From a virus, in the IMG/VR virus record IMGVR_UViG_3300031708_000019, positions 1-63,512 of that record: a stretch of DNA of 63,512 bases; one strand, 5' to 3'. Below are positions 7,597 through 14,984 of this stretch, piece after piece. Numbering within the stretch: the stretch's first letter is position 1; every line of letters begins with the position of its first letter. Under the pieces are notes generated by a model, which saw only the letters and a program-made list of their open reading frames with translations, was not told where the DNA came from and did no database searches. Both the position numbers and the translations under genes were made by a program.

Positions 7597-8559
7597 ATGC
7601 CTGACGAACAGGAAATCGAGATCGATTTCAACGAGGCAGTTGCGGCGGCGGCAAATGGTGCGGAGTCTGCGAAGGCTGAACCAAAGGTTGAGGTTGTCGC
7701 ATCCGACGATAAGGCCATCAGCGAGCTCAAGCGGCAATATGACGACCTGAAAAAGCGCGACGAAAGCCGAGCGAAGGCTATCGAGGCTGCGGAGCGGTCT
7801 GCGGCCGAAGCCAACGCCAACGCGCAGCGAGCTTCGGCGGAAGCTGAGCAGGTCAAGACGCAGATCGTCTCGACCGAGCTTCAGTCGGCCATTGACAGGC
7901 TCGGGTCGGCGAAGTCTGAGGCTGATGCTGCGGAGCGAGAATACACGACGGCAATGGAAGCACAGAACTGGGCGGAGGCGGCTAAGGCGCAGCGTCGCCT
8001 GTCCAAGGCTGAGGCTAATCAGGTCGCCTTCGAGCGCGACAAGCAATATCTCGAATCCCGGCAGGTCGTGAGCGAAGGGCGTGTCGAGCCGCAACAGCGT
8101 CGCGCGCCGGCCGATCCGTTCGAGGCTGCAATTTCCCGGTTGACGCCAAAATCTCAGGCTTGGCTGCGCGATCACCCCGATTGCGTGACGGACGATGAGA
8201 TGCGCGCCAAGGCCGGCGCTGCCGATGCCGCAGCGCGCAAGAGGGGGTTGCGGGCTGACAGCGACGAATATTTTCAGTTTGCCGAGGAATATCTGGGCTA
8301 TAACCAGAATGCAAAATCGTCGGAGCCAACGAGACGAACGATGCCAGCAGCGCCAGTGTCCCGAGAGTCCAGCTCCCTGCCGAACAACAATACCGCCAAG
8401 GTCAAGCTTTCATCTGGCGAGGTTACCGCCGCGACTGACGGCACGATCCAGTGGAACACGGGGCCGAACAAGGGCAAGCCGATCGGCGTCAACGAGATGG
8501 CGCGCAGGAAGGCGTTGCTCGAGCGTGAGGGTGCTTACACGAGGAGGTTGCCGTCATGA
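7597..8559 (+). CDS. Probable scaffolding protein
   Basis: From ATG 7597 the 320-residue product is acidic at the N-terminus (MPDEQEIEIDFNEAVAAAAN) and then a long Ala/Glu/Lys/Arg-rich coiled coil at about 40-165 (KRQYDDLKKRDESRAKAIEA onward). A Pro-containing middle follows, then a Ser/Thr-rich and basic C-terminus. High helix content, disorder and a position one or two genes before the major capsid protein are typical of scaffolds. These are required for prohead assembly and are then lost. The longer frame from 7543 overlaps the upstream gene and is rejected. The stop overlaps the next start (ATGA). Confidence 0.65.
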   Translation: MPDEQEIEIDFNEAVAAAANGAESAKAEPKVEVVASDDKAISELKRQYDDLKKRDESRAKAIEAAERSAAEANANAQRASAEAEQVKTQIVSTELQSAIDRLGSAKSEADAAEREYTTAMEAQNWAEAAKAQRRLSKAEANQVAFERDKQYLESRQVVSEGRVEPQQRRAPADPFEAAISRLTPKSQAWLRDHPDCVTDDEMRAKAGAADAAARKRGLRADSDEYFQFAEEYLGYNQNAKSSEPTRRTMPAAPVSRESSSLPNNNTAKVKLSSGEVTAATDGTIQWNTGPNKGKPIGVNEMARRKALLEREGAYTRRLPS

Positions 8560-9149
8560 ACGAACCCAATCAAGAGCCAGTGACCCGCCGCCGTCCTGGG
8601 CGCCCCCGCCGAGACGAGCAAGCCACGTCCACCCTCCGGCCCGATTCCGCGACAGGGCGTCTGCAGGTTTGTGGGCGTGATGGCGCGGTGCTGATGCGCA
8701 AGCGCACCGGCAACATCGACCCTTATGCGATTCCGCCCCACGTCATCCCGGAAGGCTGGGATTATCAGTGGAACACCTATACGGTCGCGGGCGAGCAGGC
8801 CGTTGATAGCCAAATTCTCATGGCGGAGAACGGCTGGCGTCCGGTTCCTTCGGAACGTCACGAGGGAATGTTCATGCCGGAAGGCTACAAGGGGCAAATT
8901 CTACGCGGCGGCTTGAGGCTCGAGGAACGGCCCTTGGCGCTGACCATCGAGGCCCGCAACGAGGACTACGCGAGGGCGAAGGGGCAAGTGTCAGACCAGA
9001 ATGCCCAACTGGGAATGGGGGCAAAGGTGAATTTCGGCCGTGGTCATGAGGCTAGGAATTTCCTCGGCAACGGCCAGGCGGTACGGACGGCGCTAGAAAC
9101 TTCTGGCGATGTTCCGCGTCCGCGTGTACAGATCGACCCAGAGGGTTGA
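8556..9149 (+). CDS. Capsid-region unknown protein with AT-hook-like N-terminus (197 aa)
   Basis: The start overlaps the previous stop, with gaggagg 12 bases upstream. Residues 10-20 (TRRRPGRPRRDE) match the Arg-Pro-Gly-Arg-Pro core of an AT-hook, which suggests contact with DNA. A folded part follows with PEGWDYQWNTYTVAGEQ and NGWRPVPSERHEGMFMPEGY, then a helical basic end. The motif set looks conserved for phage virion genes next to capsid, but I cannot name the family. It is the last gene before the hairpin-rich leader. Confidence 0.65.
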   Translation: MNEPNQEPVTRRRPGRPRRDEQATSTLRPDSATGRLQVCGRDGAVLMRKRTGNIDPYAIPPHVIPEGWDYQWNTYTVAGEQAVDSQILMAENGWRPVPSERHEGMFMPEGYKGQILRGGLRLEERPLALTIEARNEDYARAKGQVSDQNAQLGMGAKVNFGRGHEARNFLGNGQAVRTALETSGDVPRPRVQIDPEG

Positions 9150-9160
9150 TTTCAAATCCC

Positions 9161-9190
9161 GGAAGCAGTCGCGCCGATTGCTTCCTTCTT
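9161..9190 (+). terminator. Hairpin downstream of the capsid-region gene (possible weak terminator)
   Basis: ggaagcagtc (9161-9170) pairs with gattgcttcc (9176-9185) through ten base pairs, one of them G-U, around a 5-base loop, and is followed by ttctt. The stem is strong but the T-tract is interrupted, so it may terminate only partly or act as a processing or stability element for the capsid mRNA. Confidence 0.5.
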
Positions 9191-9233
9191 AGATCCATCG
9201 GTCTAACTCTCGCCGCGCCGGCCATGAGGAAGA

Positions 9234-9249
9234 TCCTTCCAAGGAAGGA
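9234..9249 (+). promoter_or_regulatory. Hairpin containing the ribosome binding site of the 9255 gene
   Basis: tccttcc (9234-9240) can pair with ggaagga (9243-9249), which includes the Shine-Dalgarno sequence aaggaagga just before ATG 9255. The stem would hide the ribosome binding site, leaving a 4-base loop when the innermost pair opens. This suggests translational control of a capsid gene, or simply a purine-rich site with an accidental complement. Confidence 0.45.
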
Positions 9250-9254
9250 CTACT

Positions 9255-9899
9255 ATGGCCAACACCTTCAATCCATTTGGCTTCAATCAGATCGGGATTG
9301 CGGACGGGACTGCCGCGAATTTCGCGCTGGTCACGCGGGCGTTATCGTCTGGCGCGGGTGCCATCTTCCGAGGCGACCCGGTTATGATGCTCAGCACGGG
9401 CTACATCGCCCAGTGGTCGGCTGGCACGGCGGTTAGCCAGCTTATTGGCAACTTCTGGGGCTGCACGTACAACACCACGACAGGTTCGGGTGTGACCCGA
9501 TCCATTTACTGGCCCGGTTCTGGGGCTGGTGCCAGTGGGGATGTCTTCGCCGAGATCAGGCCGTGCATCCAGGGTTCTGGGGTGCCACAGTTTCTCGTCC
9601 AGACGGCCAACTCGAACACCACGGCGACGGCGTTTGCGCTTTCCGACGTTGGGCAGAACATCGATGTTGCGTTGGGCGGCGGCAATACCACGACCGGGTA
9701 TTCGACGGCCTACGCGGATCAACACACCGAAGGCACCACGGCGACGCTGCCGTTTCGCATCGTCGGTTTGTGGAGCGGCGGCATTCTCAATCCCATAGCG
9801 TCCGCTCCATATGGCGGCACTGGTAACGGTTCTGACCTGACGACGGCGTACAACTACGTCATCGTGCAGGCGAACAATTACCAGCAAACCGGCATCTAA
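9255..9899 (+). CDS. Putative capsid accessory / decoration protein (214 aa)
   Basis: A strong Shine-Dalgarno sequence precedes ATG 9255. The product is Gly/Ser/Thr/Ala-rich and strand-like throughout: NPFGFNQIGIADG, IFRGDPVMMLSTGYIAQW, DVFAEIRPCIQGSGVPQFLV and a closing YNYVIVQANNYQQTGI. It lies 14 bases before the major capsid gene, as many decoration or capsid-stabilising proteins do, and shares its transcript. No catalytic motif is visible. The role is inferred from position and composition. A competing frame at 9146-9436 overlaps it and has no comparable support. Confidence 0.65.
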   Translation: MANTFNPFGFNQIGIADGTAANFALVTRALSSGAGAIFRGDPVMMLSTGYIAQWSAGTAVSQLIGNFWGCTYNTTTGSGVTRSIYWPGSGAGASGDVFAEIRPCIQGSGVPQFLVQTANSNTTATAFALSDVGQNIDVALGGGNTTTGYSTAYADQHTEGTTATLPFRIVGLWSGGILNPIASAPYGGTGNGSDLTTAYNYVIVQANNYQQTGI

Positions 9900-9913
9900 G
9901 GGGAGCAACGCAC

Positions 9914-10828
9914 ATGGCCATCAATTTAGCCGCCATCCACTCGGAACTGCTCCCCGGTCTGTTCGACGTTCGTGGCTATTACGACGAAATCCCGCGTCAG
10001 TGGGACAAGGTCGTGAAGGTCCACAAGTCGAACATGGCAACGGAGTTCTCGACTCAGATGCGCTACACCACCCTGCCGATGCTCAAGCAGGAAGGTGGCG
10101 CAACGCAGTTTGACAACAACGCTGGTGAACGCTTCAAGTGGGCGTTCACGGCATTCGAGTTGGGTCTGGGTTATGCGATCACCCGCCCGGCCATCGCCGA
10201 CAATCTCTACAAGCAGCAGTTCAACCCGAACAACCTCGGACTGGCGTTCGTCTTCAACCAGTACAAGGAAATCCAGGTTGCCAATCTGCTGAACACGGGC
10301 GGCACGGCGATCGCAGGTCTCGGCGGCGACGGACAGCCGCTCGCATCGACTGCGCATCCCTACGACTTCGGCAGCTGGCCGAACACGTCGTCCACGGCCA
10401 AGCAGCTCAACGAATCCTCGCTGCTCGCCGATATGGTCAACGTGCGCACGCAGTTCGTCAACGAAGCCGGCTTGCGTATTCTGACGCGCGCCCGCAGGCT
10501 TATCGTCCCGCCCCCGCTGGAACAAGTCGCAATCCGTCTCACCAAGACGGAGCTGCGTCCCGGCACGGCGATGAACGATGTCAACGCCATCCTCACTACG
10601 GCCGGCGGCCTGCCCGAAGGTTACATCACGCTGGACTTCCTCTCGTCGCCCTTCGCGTGGTTTTTGACCACCAACGTTGGCGGATTGATCCTCATGCAAC
10701 GTGAGTCGTTCGAAATGGACATGTGGGTTGACAATTTGACGGACAACCTCCTGGTCAAGGGTTACGAGCGCTATTCTGTGGGGTATAATGATCCTAGAGC
10801 AGCTTGGCTGGAATACCCAACTAGCTAA
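9914..10828 (+). CDS. Major capsid protein (HK97-fold, Mu gpT-like)
   Basis: A ggggag ribosome binding site precedes ATG 9914. The 304-residue sequence shows features of the Mu gpT-like capsid group: N-terminal arm IHSELLPGLFDVRGYYDEIP, then RFKWAFTAFELGLGYAITRP, a central ASTAHPYDFGSW loop, and a helix with FVNEAGLRILTRARRLIVPP (compare the spine helix and following strand). The end reads WFLTTNVGGLILMQRES with MDMWVDNLTDNLLVKGYERY and YNDPRAAW. No N-terminal delta domain is obvious, consistent with a separate scaffold gene. It is followed by a strong terminator. The fold assignment is from sequence style and position. Confidence 0.88.
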   Translation: MAINLAAIHSELLPGLFDVRGYYDEIPRQWDKVVKVHKSNMATEFSTQMRYTTLPMLKQEGGATQFDNNAGERFKWAFTAFELGLGYAITRPAIADNLYKQQFNPNNLGLAFVFNQYKEIQVANLLNTGGTAIAGLGGDGQPLASTAHPYDFGSWPNTSSTAKQLNESSLLADMVNVRTQFVNEAGLRILTRARRLIVPPPLEQVAIRLTKTELRPGTAMNDVNAILTTAGGLPEGYITLDFLSSPFAWFLTTNVGGLILMQRESFEMDMWVDNLTDNLLVKGYERYSVGYNDPRAAWLEYPTS

Positions 10829-10873
10829 GGAAAACAGCGACACTATCGTTTGGCGTAAGCTCCACGTAGACTT

Positions 10874-10911
10874 CGCCGTGCTCTTCACCCTGTTGGGCAC
10901 GGCGGTTTTTT
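10874..10911 (+). terminator. Intrinsic terminator after the major capsid gene
   Basis: cgccgtgc (10874-10881) pairs perfectly with gcacggcg (10897-10904) around a 15-base loop, followed by g and six T residues (10906-10911). This is a classic Rho-independent terminator, 45 bases downstream of the capsid stop. It should separate capsid transcripts from the tail/structural genes that follow. Confidence 0.85.
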
Positions 10912-10956
10912 CCGAAGATCGGTGGCGGATAATCTGCCGGAACAAAGGAGACTGAA

Positions 10957-11904
10957 ATGGCGCTCTTCAATCAGACGTGGATCAACATTGCGAGCCAGTT
11001 CGGAATGCCACTGTTTGGCGTTTCTGGCACGCCGCCGTTCACCGGAAATGCGTTCTGGGTGGACGAGACGAACGGCTCGGACGGCAACACGGGTGGCCCG
11101 CAAGACCCGCTCACGACGCTTTCCCAGGCTCACAGTCTTTGCACCGCCAACAACAACGACGTGGTGTTTTTCACGGGGTCGATACATCAGACAGCGACGC
11201 TGAACTGGTCGAAGAACTGGACGCATCTGATCGGACTTTCGGCGCCATCAGTGAATGGACGAGCCCGAATTTCCTCGACGGGGACGACGCCGTTCAGTCC
11301 GCTGGTGAATGTGACTGCGCAGGGCTGCATCTTCAAGAATTTTGGCACGTTCCACGGCGGCTTTACGAGCCCGACCGGATCGCAAGTCTGCTGGGCGGAA
11401 GCCGGTGGACGGAACGGCTACAACAATACGCAATTGCTTGGCGGTGGCGATGCCACGGCGGCGGCGCTTACCGGGATGCGATCGGTCACGATAGGGTCCA
11501 GCGAAAACCTGTTCGAGGATTGCACGTTCGGCCTCGATACGATCGTCCGGGCTACGAATGCCAACTCGACGATGGAGATCATCAGTGGTGCGGCGCGCAA
11601 CGTGGTCCGTCGCGGCAATTTCCAGGCGTACTGCACGGATGCCAGCGATACGCACGTTTTGATCGCCGCGAACGGGATGGACCGATATCTCATTCTGGAC
11701 GACTGCGTGTTCCACAATTTCGGGGGCACCTTGCTCAATGCGGTGGTCTCGAATGCCGGCGGCTCGCCCGGTGGCGATGTGATCATCACGCCGAGCTGTA
11801 TTTCGGTCGGTGCCACGGCTATTGCGACGGCGGGAAGTGTCTACGTCGGTCAGATCAGCGCCGTCGGCCCGACAACCACCAATAAGGGCATCTTGGCCAC
11901 CTAA
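10957..11904 (+). CDS. Beta-helix-like structural protein (315 aa)
   Basis: An aaaggag site precedes ATG 10957. The motif FWVDETNGSDGNTGGPQDPL, then TTLSQAHSLC and DVVFFTGSIHQTATL, is the usual entry to right-handed parallel beta-helix domains in phage and bacterial surface proteins. Later rungs are visible (GCIFKNFGTFHGG, LFEDCTFGLDTIVRATN, LILDDCVFHNFGG). It is the first gene after the capsid terminator and could be a head spike or tail-spike-like adhesin. No catalytic residues are assigned. A 302-residue frame offset by one base (10977-11885) is an Arg/His/Gly-rich shadow and is rejected. Confidence 0.7.
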   Translation: MALFNQTWINIASQFGMPLFGVSGTPPFTGNAFWVDETNGSDGNTGGPQDPLTTLSQAHSLCTANNNDVVFFTGSIHQTATLNWSKNWTHLIGLSAPSVNGRARISSTGTTPFSPLVNVTAQGCIFKNFGTFHGGFTSPTGSQVCWAEAGGRNGYNNTQLLGGGDATAAALTGMRSVTIGSSENLFEDCTFGLDTIVRATNANSTMEIISGAARNVVRRGNFQAYCTDASDTHVLIAANGMDRYLILDDCVFHNFGGTLLNAVVSNAGGSPGGDVIITPSCISVGATAIATAGSVYVGQISAVGPTTTNKGILAT

Positions 11905-11975
11905 GCCTAGCCTGATCGCGAGCGGGTCAAATCTCGCGGCCGAGCCCACGGAGCCGGGTCACTAGGAGATTCGAT

Positions 11976-12305
11976 ATGAGCAGAGCGCGCCACAAGGAAA
12001 AGCACCGGGAGGCCGGTGGCAAGGTTCCTGGCGGTTCGAAGGCCGAATGGGCTGGCGGGGAGCCGGACGTGGAACGTGAGGCTGAGGCCAAGAAGCGCGG
12101 TGGGTCGATCCATGCGGCGAAGGCCAAGCACCACCTCGGCAAGCGCGGGCGGGCCACTGGTGGCCGTATAGGGGCCGACAGGGCACCATTGTCGTCAGCC
12201 CATTCCGGGGATGGCGGCTACGAGGCGCACAAGCACGGTGGCCGGGCGATGCACCGCAAGCACGGTGGCCGCACGGAGCACCACGAGGAACACGAGCGGG
12301 ACTGA
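11976..12305 (+). CDS. Very basic His/Lys/Gly-rich protein (109 aa), possibly frame-disrupted
   Basis: A taggag site precedes ATG 11976. The product is dominated by Lys, Arg, His and Gly (MSRARHKEKHREAGGKVPGG, then KHGGRAMHRKHGGRTEHHEE) with no hydrophobic core, so it is probably disordered and nucleic-acid- or capsid-associated. It ends in HHEEHERD and TGA at 12303-12305. The coding signal continues in another frame to 12520 without a start codon. That raises the possibility of an indel or programmed frameshift joining the two. Confidence 0.6.
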   Translation: MSRARHKEKHREAGGKVPGGSKAEWAGGEPDVEREAEAKKRGGSIHAAKAKHHLGKRGRATGGRIGADRAPLSSAHSGDGGYEAHKHGGRAMHRKHGGRTEHHEEHERD

Positions 12306-12394
12306 GGTCGGCGGCGGCCGGCGAAGAACGCAAGGACGGCGGGCGCACGAAGGATTTCCGCCCTGGCGGTGAGAAGGGAAAGCTTCATCGCGAG

Positions 12395-12520
12395 ATGGGC
12401 GTCCCGGAGGGCCAGAAAATCCCCGCCGACAAGCTTGCAGCGGCGGCGCGCCAGACCCGTGATCCTGAGAAGAGACGCGATGCGATCCGCGCTCAGACGA
12501 TGAAAAAGTGGCATCACTAG
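12395..12520 (+). CDS. C-terminal part of a small phage protein lacking a normal start
   Basis: The frame is open from 12086 to TAG 12518-12520, but its first ATG is 12395 (41 residues). The protein-like part begins earlier: from about 12332 it reads KDGGRTKDFRPGGEKGKLHR, then MGVPEGQKIPADKLAAAARQ and KKWHH. This resembles small phage proteins with a 'K-G-xLHRxLGVPEGEKIPAKKL' pattern, usually complete small proteins of about 60-80 residues. No ATG, GTG or TTG start occurs in frame upstream of 12395. It may be fused to the preceding gene by a frameshift, or the sequence may contain an indel. Confidence 0.45.
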   Translation: MGVPEGQKIPADKLAAAARQTRDPEKRRDAIRAQTMKKWHH

Positions 12521-12595
12521 GAACCGCGGTGCAATCCGTATGTTTTTTGTTTGATACTTCAACCTGAAATTCGCGCAAGCGAGAAGGAGATAAAC

Positions 12596-13063
12596 ATGGA
12601 TAAGACCATCCCGGTTCTTGTCGAGCTCACCAAAGTCACTTCGACCAGCAAAGACAAAATTCTTGTCCCGCCCAACGATATTGTTGCGTCACCTTCTGGA
12701 AAGGGTGCGCCAACGGGCGCCCAGACTTCGATTACCGTTCACGGCACTAACCACCATGTTGCCGAAACGATGGATCAGATCGTCGCGCTGTGCAGCGGCG
12801 AGGTGCCTGCCAAGCAGTTATCCTCGCTGGCATGGGCCGCTGCCGTCGCGCCTGCTACCGGAGGCACTGTGACGGCCAAGACTGTTACACCACACAATTT
12901 CCCGGTTAATTCGACGCAGAACCTCGTCATTGCCACTGCGGTCCCGACTGGATACAACGGGCCGTTTACCTGTACCGTTACCGACGCGAGCACGTTCACA
13001 TACCTGCTCACGACTGATCCGGGGTTGGCAACGGCACCTGGCACCTACGCCTTGATCACGTAA
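12596..13063 (+). CDS. Small structural-type protein (155 aa)
   Basis: gaaggaga lies 5 bases before ATG 12596, which decides against the longer frame from 12551. The N-terminal half (MDKTIPVLVELTKVTSTSKD, then TSITVHGTNHHVAETMDQIV) looks mixed alpha/beta. The second half is strand- and Thr-rich, with VTDASTFTYLLTTDPG, like an immunoglobulin-type module of phage surface proteins. No specific function is recognised. It lies between capsid and tail-adaptor genes. Confidence 0.65.
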   Translation: MDKTIPVLVELTKVTSTSKDKILVPPNDIVASPSGKGAPTGAQTSITVHGTNHHVAETMDQIVALCSGEVPAKQLSSLAWAAAVAPATGGTVTAKTVTPHNFPVNSTQNLVIATAVPTGYNGPFTCTVTDASTFTYLLTTDPGLATAPGTYALIT

Positions 13064-13075
13064 GGCCTCCGTAAG

Positions 13076-13711
13076 ATGCCGCTGTCCTTCCAGACCAAGC
13101 TTGCTCTTGCCGCGGCGGTTGCGAACAACATCGCCCATGTGCAGACGCCAGGAGCTCCTGGCGCTCTGACGCTGGTATCCAACCCGGTTACGCTGGATGC
13201 CGCGCGGCAGGTGCTCATTACCTCTGGCACCAGCGACACCAGCATTACCTACACCGTTACGGGGACCAACCGTAACGACAACCCTCTGGCCGAGACGATC
13301 ACCGGCGGTGCCACGACCGCGAGCACCACTCAGGATTTTCTGACGGTTTCATCCGTGGTTGCCAACGGTACGCCTGCCGGGACGGTTACGGTTGGGACGA
13401 ACGGAGTTGGGTCAAGCCCGTGGCTCTTCGTTGACCGGGACGTGAATCCGGTCAATCTCGGCATTGGCGTTGTGGTAACGGGGACGATCAGCTTCACGGT
13501 CGAATACACTTACGATGACCCGAATGCGCCGTTTACCGGCACGTTCCCGACTGTGTTTTCGCAAACTGCCCTGGCGAGCAAGTCCGCCAATACCGACGCG
13601 GGGGCAACGTTCAACTTCCCAATCTTTGCCATCCGGCTGACGCAGAACTCGTTCACTTATCCGGCCACGGCCGCAATGATCGTATTGCAATCCGTGATAA
13701 CGCCGAGTTGA
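13076..13711 (+). CDS. Beta-rich virion-type protein (211 aa)
   Basis: ATG 13076 follows the previous stop by 12 bases. After a short helix (FQTKLALAAAVANNIAH) the product is Thr/Ser/Gly/Val-rich with alternating strands: SDTSITYTVTGTNRNDN, PLAETITGGATTASTTQDFL, WLFVDRDVNPVNLGIGVVVT and FTVEYTYDDPNAPF. This pattern fits a structural, Ig-like or tube-like protein. No family is recognised. Position immediately before the first adaptor candidate suggests a head or neck role. Confidence 0.65.
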   Translation: MPLSFQTKLALAAAVANNIAHVQTPGAPGALTLVSNPVTLDAARQVLITSGTSDTSITYTVTGTNRNDNPLAETITGGATTASTTQDFLTVSSVVANGTPAGTVTVGTNGVGSSPWLFVDRDVNPVNLGIGVVVTGTISFTVEYTYDDPNAPFTGTFPTVFSQTALASKSANTDAGATFNFPIFAIRLTQNSFTYPATAAMIVLQSVITPS

Positions 13712-13714
13712 TGC

Positions 13715-14401
13715 GTGACGACCTCAAATACTTACAATTTTTCCCCCTCGATCGGCGATCTTGCGCTGAACGCCTTCTCGCGCATCCAGGTAAAGCCGCC
13801 TGCCCTCGTCCAGGAGCATATGTTGCAGCTCCGGATCGAGGGCAATCTCCTGCAAGCGCAGTGGAGTAATGTCGGAGTCACCCTCTGGACTGTGGATTTG
13901 CAGACAGTCCCGCTGGTACAGGGCACCGCGACGTACACTGTACCGCCGTCCACGGTGATGATCCTCGACACGTATATCTCGACCGGCTCGCCGCCGACGA
14001 ACCGGATCATCATGCCGATGTCGCGCACCGATTATGCGGCGCTCCCTCAGCCCGCAGAGCAGGCCGTGCCGACCACGTACTGGTTCGACCGGCTTATCGC
14101 ACCGACGATCAATCTGTGGCCCGTCCCGGATGGATCGGCGAGCTACACGCTATCGTACTATCGCTATCGTCAGATCCAGGACGCGACGTTCGCGGGCGGC
14201 AATCAGCCGGAGGTGCAATACCTTTTTCTCGACGCATGGACCGCTGGGCTGGCGCATCGGCTGTCCCGTCACTTTGCGCCGTCGCTCGAGGCTCTGCGCA
14301 AGGTGGACGCCGCAGAGGCGTTTGACCTGGCGGCGAAGCAGAACGTTGAGGGGGTAAATTTCTACGTGTACCCGGCCTTGCAGGCCTACTGGCGCCCCTG
14401 A
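13715..14401 (+). CDS. Head-tail adaptor-like protein, first copy (228 aa)
   Basis: It starts at GTG 13715, three bases after the upstream stop. The N-terminus (SIGDLALNAFSRIQVKP), then HMLQLRIEGNLLQAQWSN, a strand pair VPLVQGTATYTVPPSTVMIL, ALPQPAEQAVPTTYWFDRL and a C-terminal helical bundle (LFLDAWTAGLAHRLSRHF) resemble podovirus adaptor proteins (P22 gp4-like, T7 gp11-like). These attach below the portal to build the neck. The protein at 22135 shows the same layout. Family membership is a visual inference. Confidence 0.55.
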   Translation: MTTSNTYNFSPSIGDLALNAFSRIQVKPPALVQEHMLQLRIEGNLLQAQWSNVGVTLWTVDLQTVPLVQGTATYTVPPSTVMILDTYISTGSPPTNRIIMPMSRTDYAALPQPAEQAVPTTYWFDRLIAPTINLWPVPDGSASYTLSYYRYRQIQDATFAGGNQPEVQYLFLDAWTAGLAHRLSRHFAPSLEALRKVDAAEAFDLAAKQNVEGVNFYVYPALQAYWRP

Positions 14402-14493
14402 TGTGGACAATTTACCTCATCGTTAATCAGGCGAACGGAAAACGCTACGTCGGCGCGACAACGTTTAAATTCGTAAACCAAGGTGCCGCATGA
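14401..14493 (+). pseudogene. Remnant of a GIY-YIG endonuclease (30 aa)
   Basis: ATG 14401 overlaps the adaptor stop, and the frame ends at TGA 14491-14493, overlapping the next ATG. The 30 residues contain TIYLIVNQANGKRYVGATT, which matches the N-terminus of GIY-YIG nucleases: a Tyr-containing GIY-equivalent (I4-Y5), the N-x2-NGK turn and YVG (Y16-V17-G18). The catalytic Arg and Glu that normally follow are absent because the frame ends after residue 30. It is best read as a decayed homing or mobile endonuclease. Its exact fit between two genes suggests it may still be translated as a coupling peptide. Confidence 0.6.
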
Positions 14494-14984
14494 GTTTCAG
14501 GCCACACCCCAAGAGAGCCCGCACCAACTCGCGATATCCGCAGGCGTGGGCTACGTCCGATTCGTCGGGGTTTGTGGGCAACCACATCGATATGGCCTGG
14601 CAATATGACTACAATGGCACCCAGCTTTTCAACAAACGCATTCTGCGCTTCCGGGACGAACTCGACACCCCGCAGCAGCAGTTTCGCGCGCTTGTGCTGC
14701 CGCCTGATCCGGTGCCGATCATGAACGCGCGGCCGGAACCGTATTCGATTGACGAAGCTGGCCCAGTGACGACGCAAATCACTGTCGATGCCGTGCAGGG
14801 CGATGCAACCCTGTTTGTGCAGGCGGTGACGGGGCTTGCCACCAGTCAGCCGATCATCGTTTACCTGGATAACGGCGGCTTTTGGAGCGTGACAATTACC
14901 GGCCTCGGCGTGGACTCCATCGGTATTTCGGTGCCGCTGCCGTCGTCGTGTTCGGTTAACCAGATCGTGAGCGCGGTTGGATAA
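14490..14984 (+). CDS. Unknown structural protein (164 aa)
   Basis: The start overlaps the GIY-YIG remnant, with aagg 6 bases upstream. The N-terminus is basic and aromatic (MSFRPHPKRARTNSRYPQAW, then GNHIDMAWQYDYNG), followed by RILRFRDELDTPQQQFRALV. A C-terminal strand-rich domain reads DATLFVQAVTGLATSQPIIV and VTITGLGVDSIGIS. It lies between the adaptor candidate and the glycosyltransferase-like gene and its stop overlaps the next start by one base (TAATG). No known family recognised. Confidence 0.65.
   Translation: MSFRPHPKRARTNSRYPQAWATSDSSGFVGNHIDMAWQYDYNGTQLFNKRILRFRDELDTPQQQFRALVLPPDPVPIMNARPEPYSIDEAGPVTTQITVDAVQGDATLFVQAVTGLATSQPIIVYLDNGGFWSVTITGLGVDSIGISVPLPSSCSVNQIVSAVG

Noticed and set aside
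9178-9213. Promoter-like pair ttgctt / tctaac between capsid-region genes
   Set aside because: Both boxes are poor matches, and the first lies within the stem of the hairpin at 9161-9185.
9146-9436. 96-residue frame from the end of the 8556 gene into the accessory protein
   Set aside because: It crosses the two hairpins and overlaps 9255-9899 out of frame; no protein-like pattern.
9926-10945. 339-residue minus-strand frame opposite the major capsid gene
   Set aside because: Antisense to a confident capsid gene; charged, low-quality composition and no start signals.
10977-11885. 302-residue frame inside the beta-helix gene
   Set aside because: Out-of-frame reading of 10957-11904 with Arg/His/Gly/Cys-rich composition; the in-frame product has a clear ribosome binding site and beta-helix pattern.
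12521-12595. T-rich stretch (tgttttttgtttgat) considered as a terminator or promoter
   Set aside because: No stem precedes the T run and no convincing -35/-10 pair is present.
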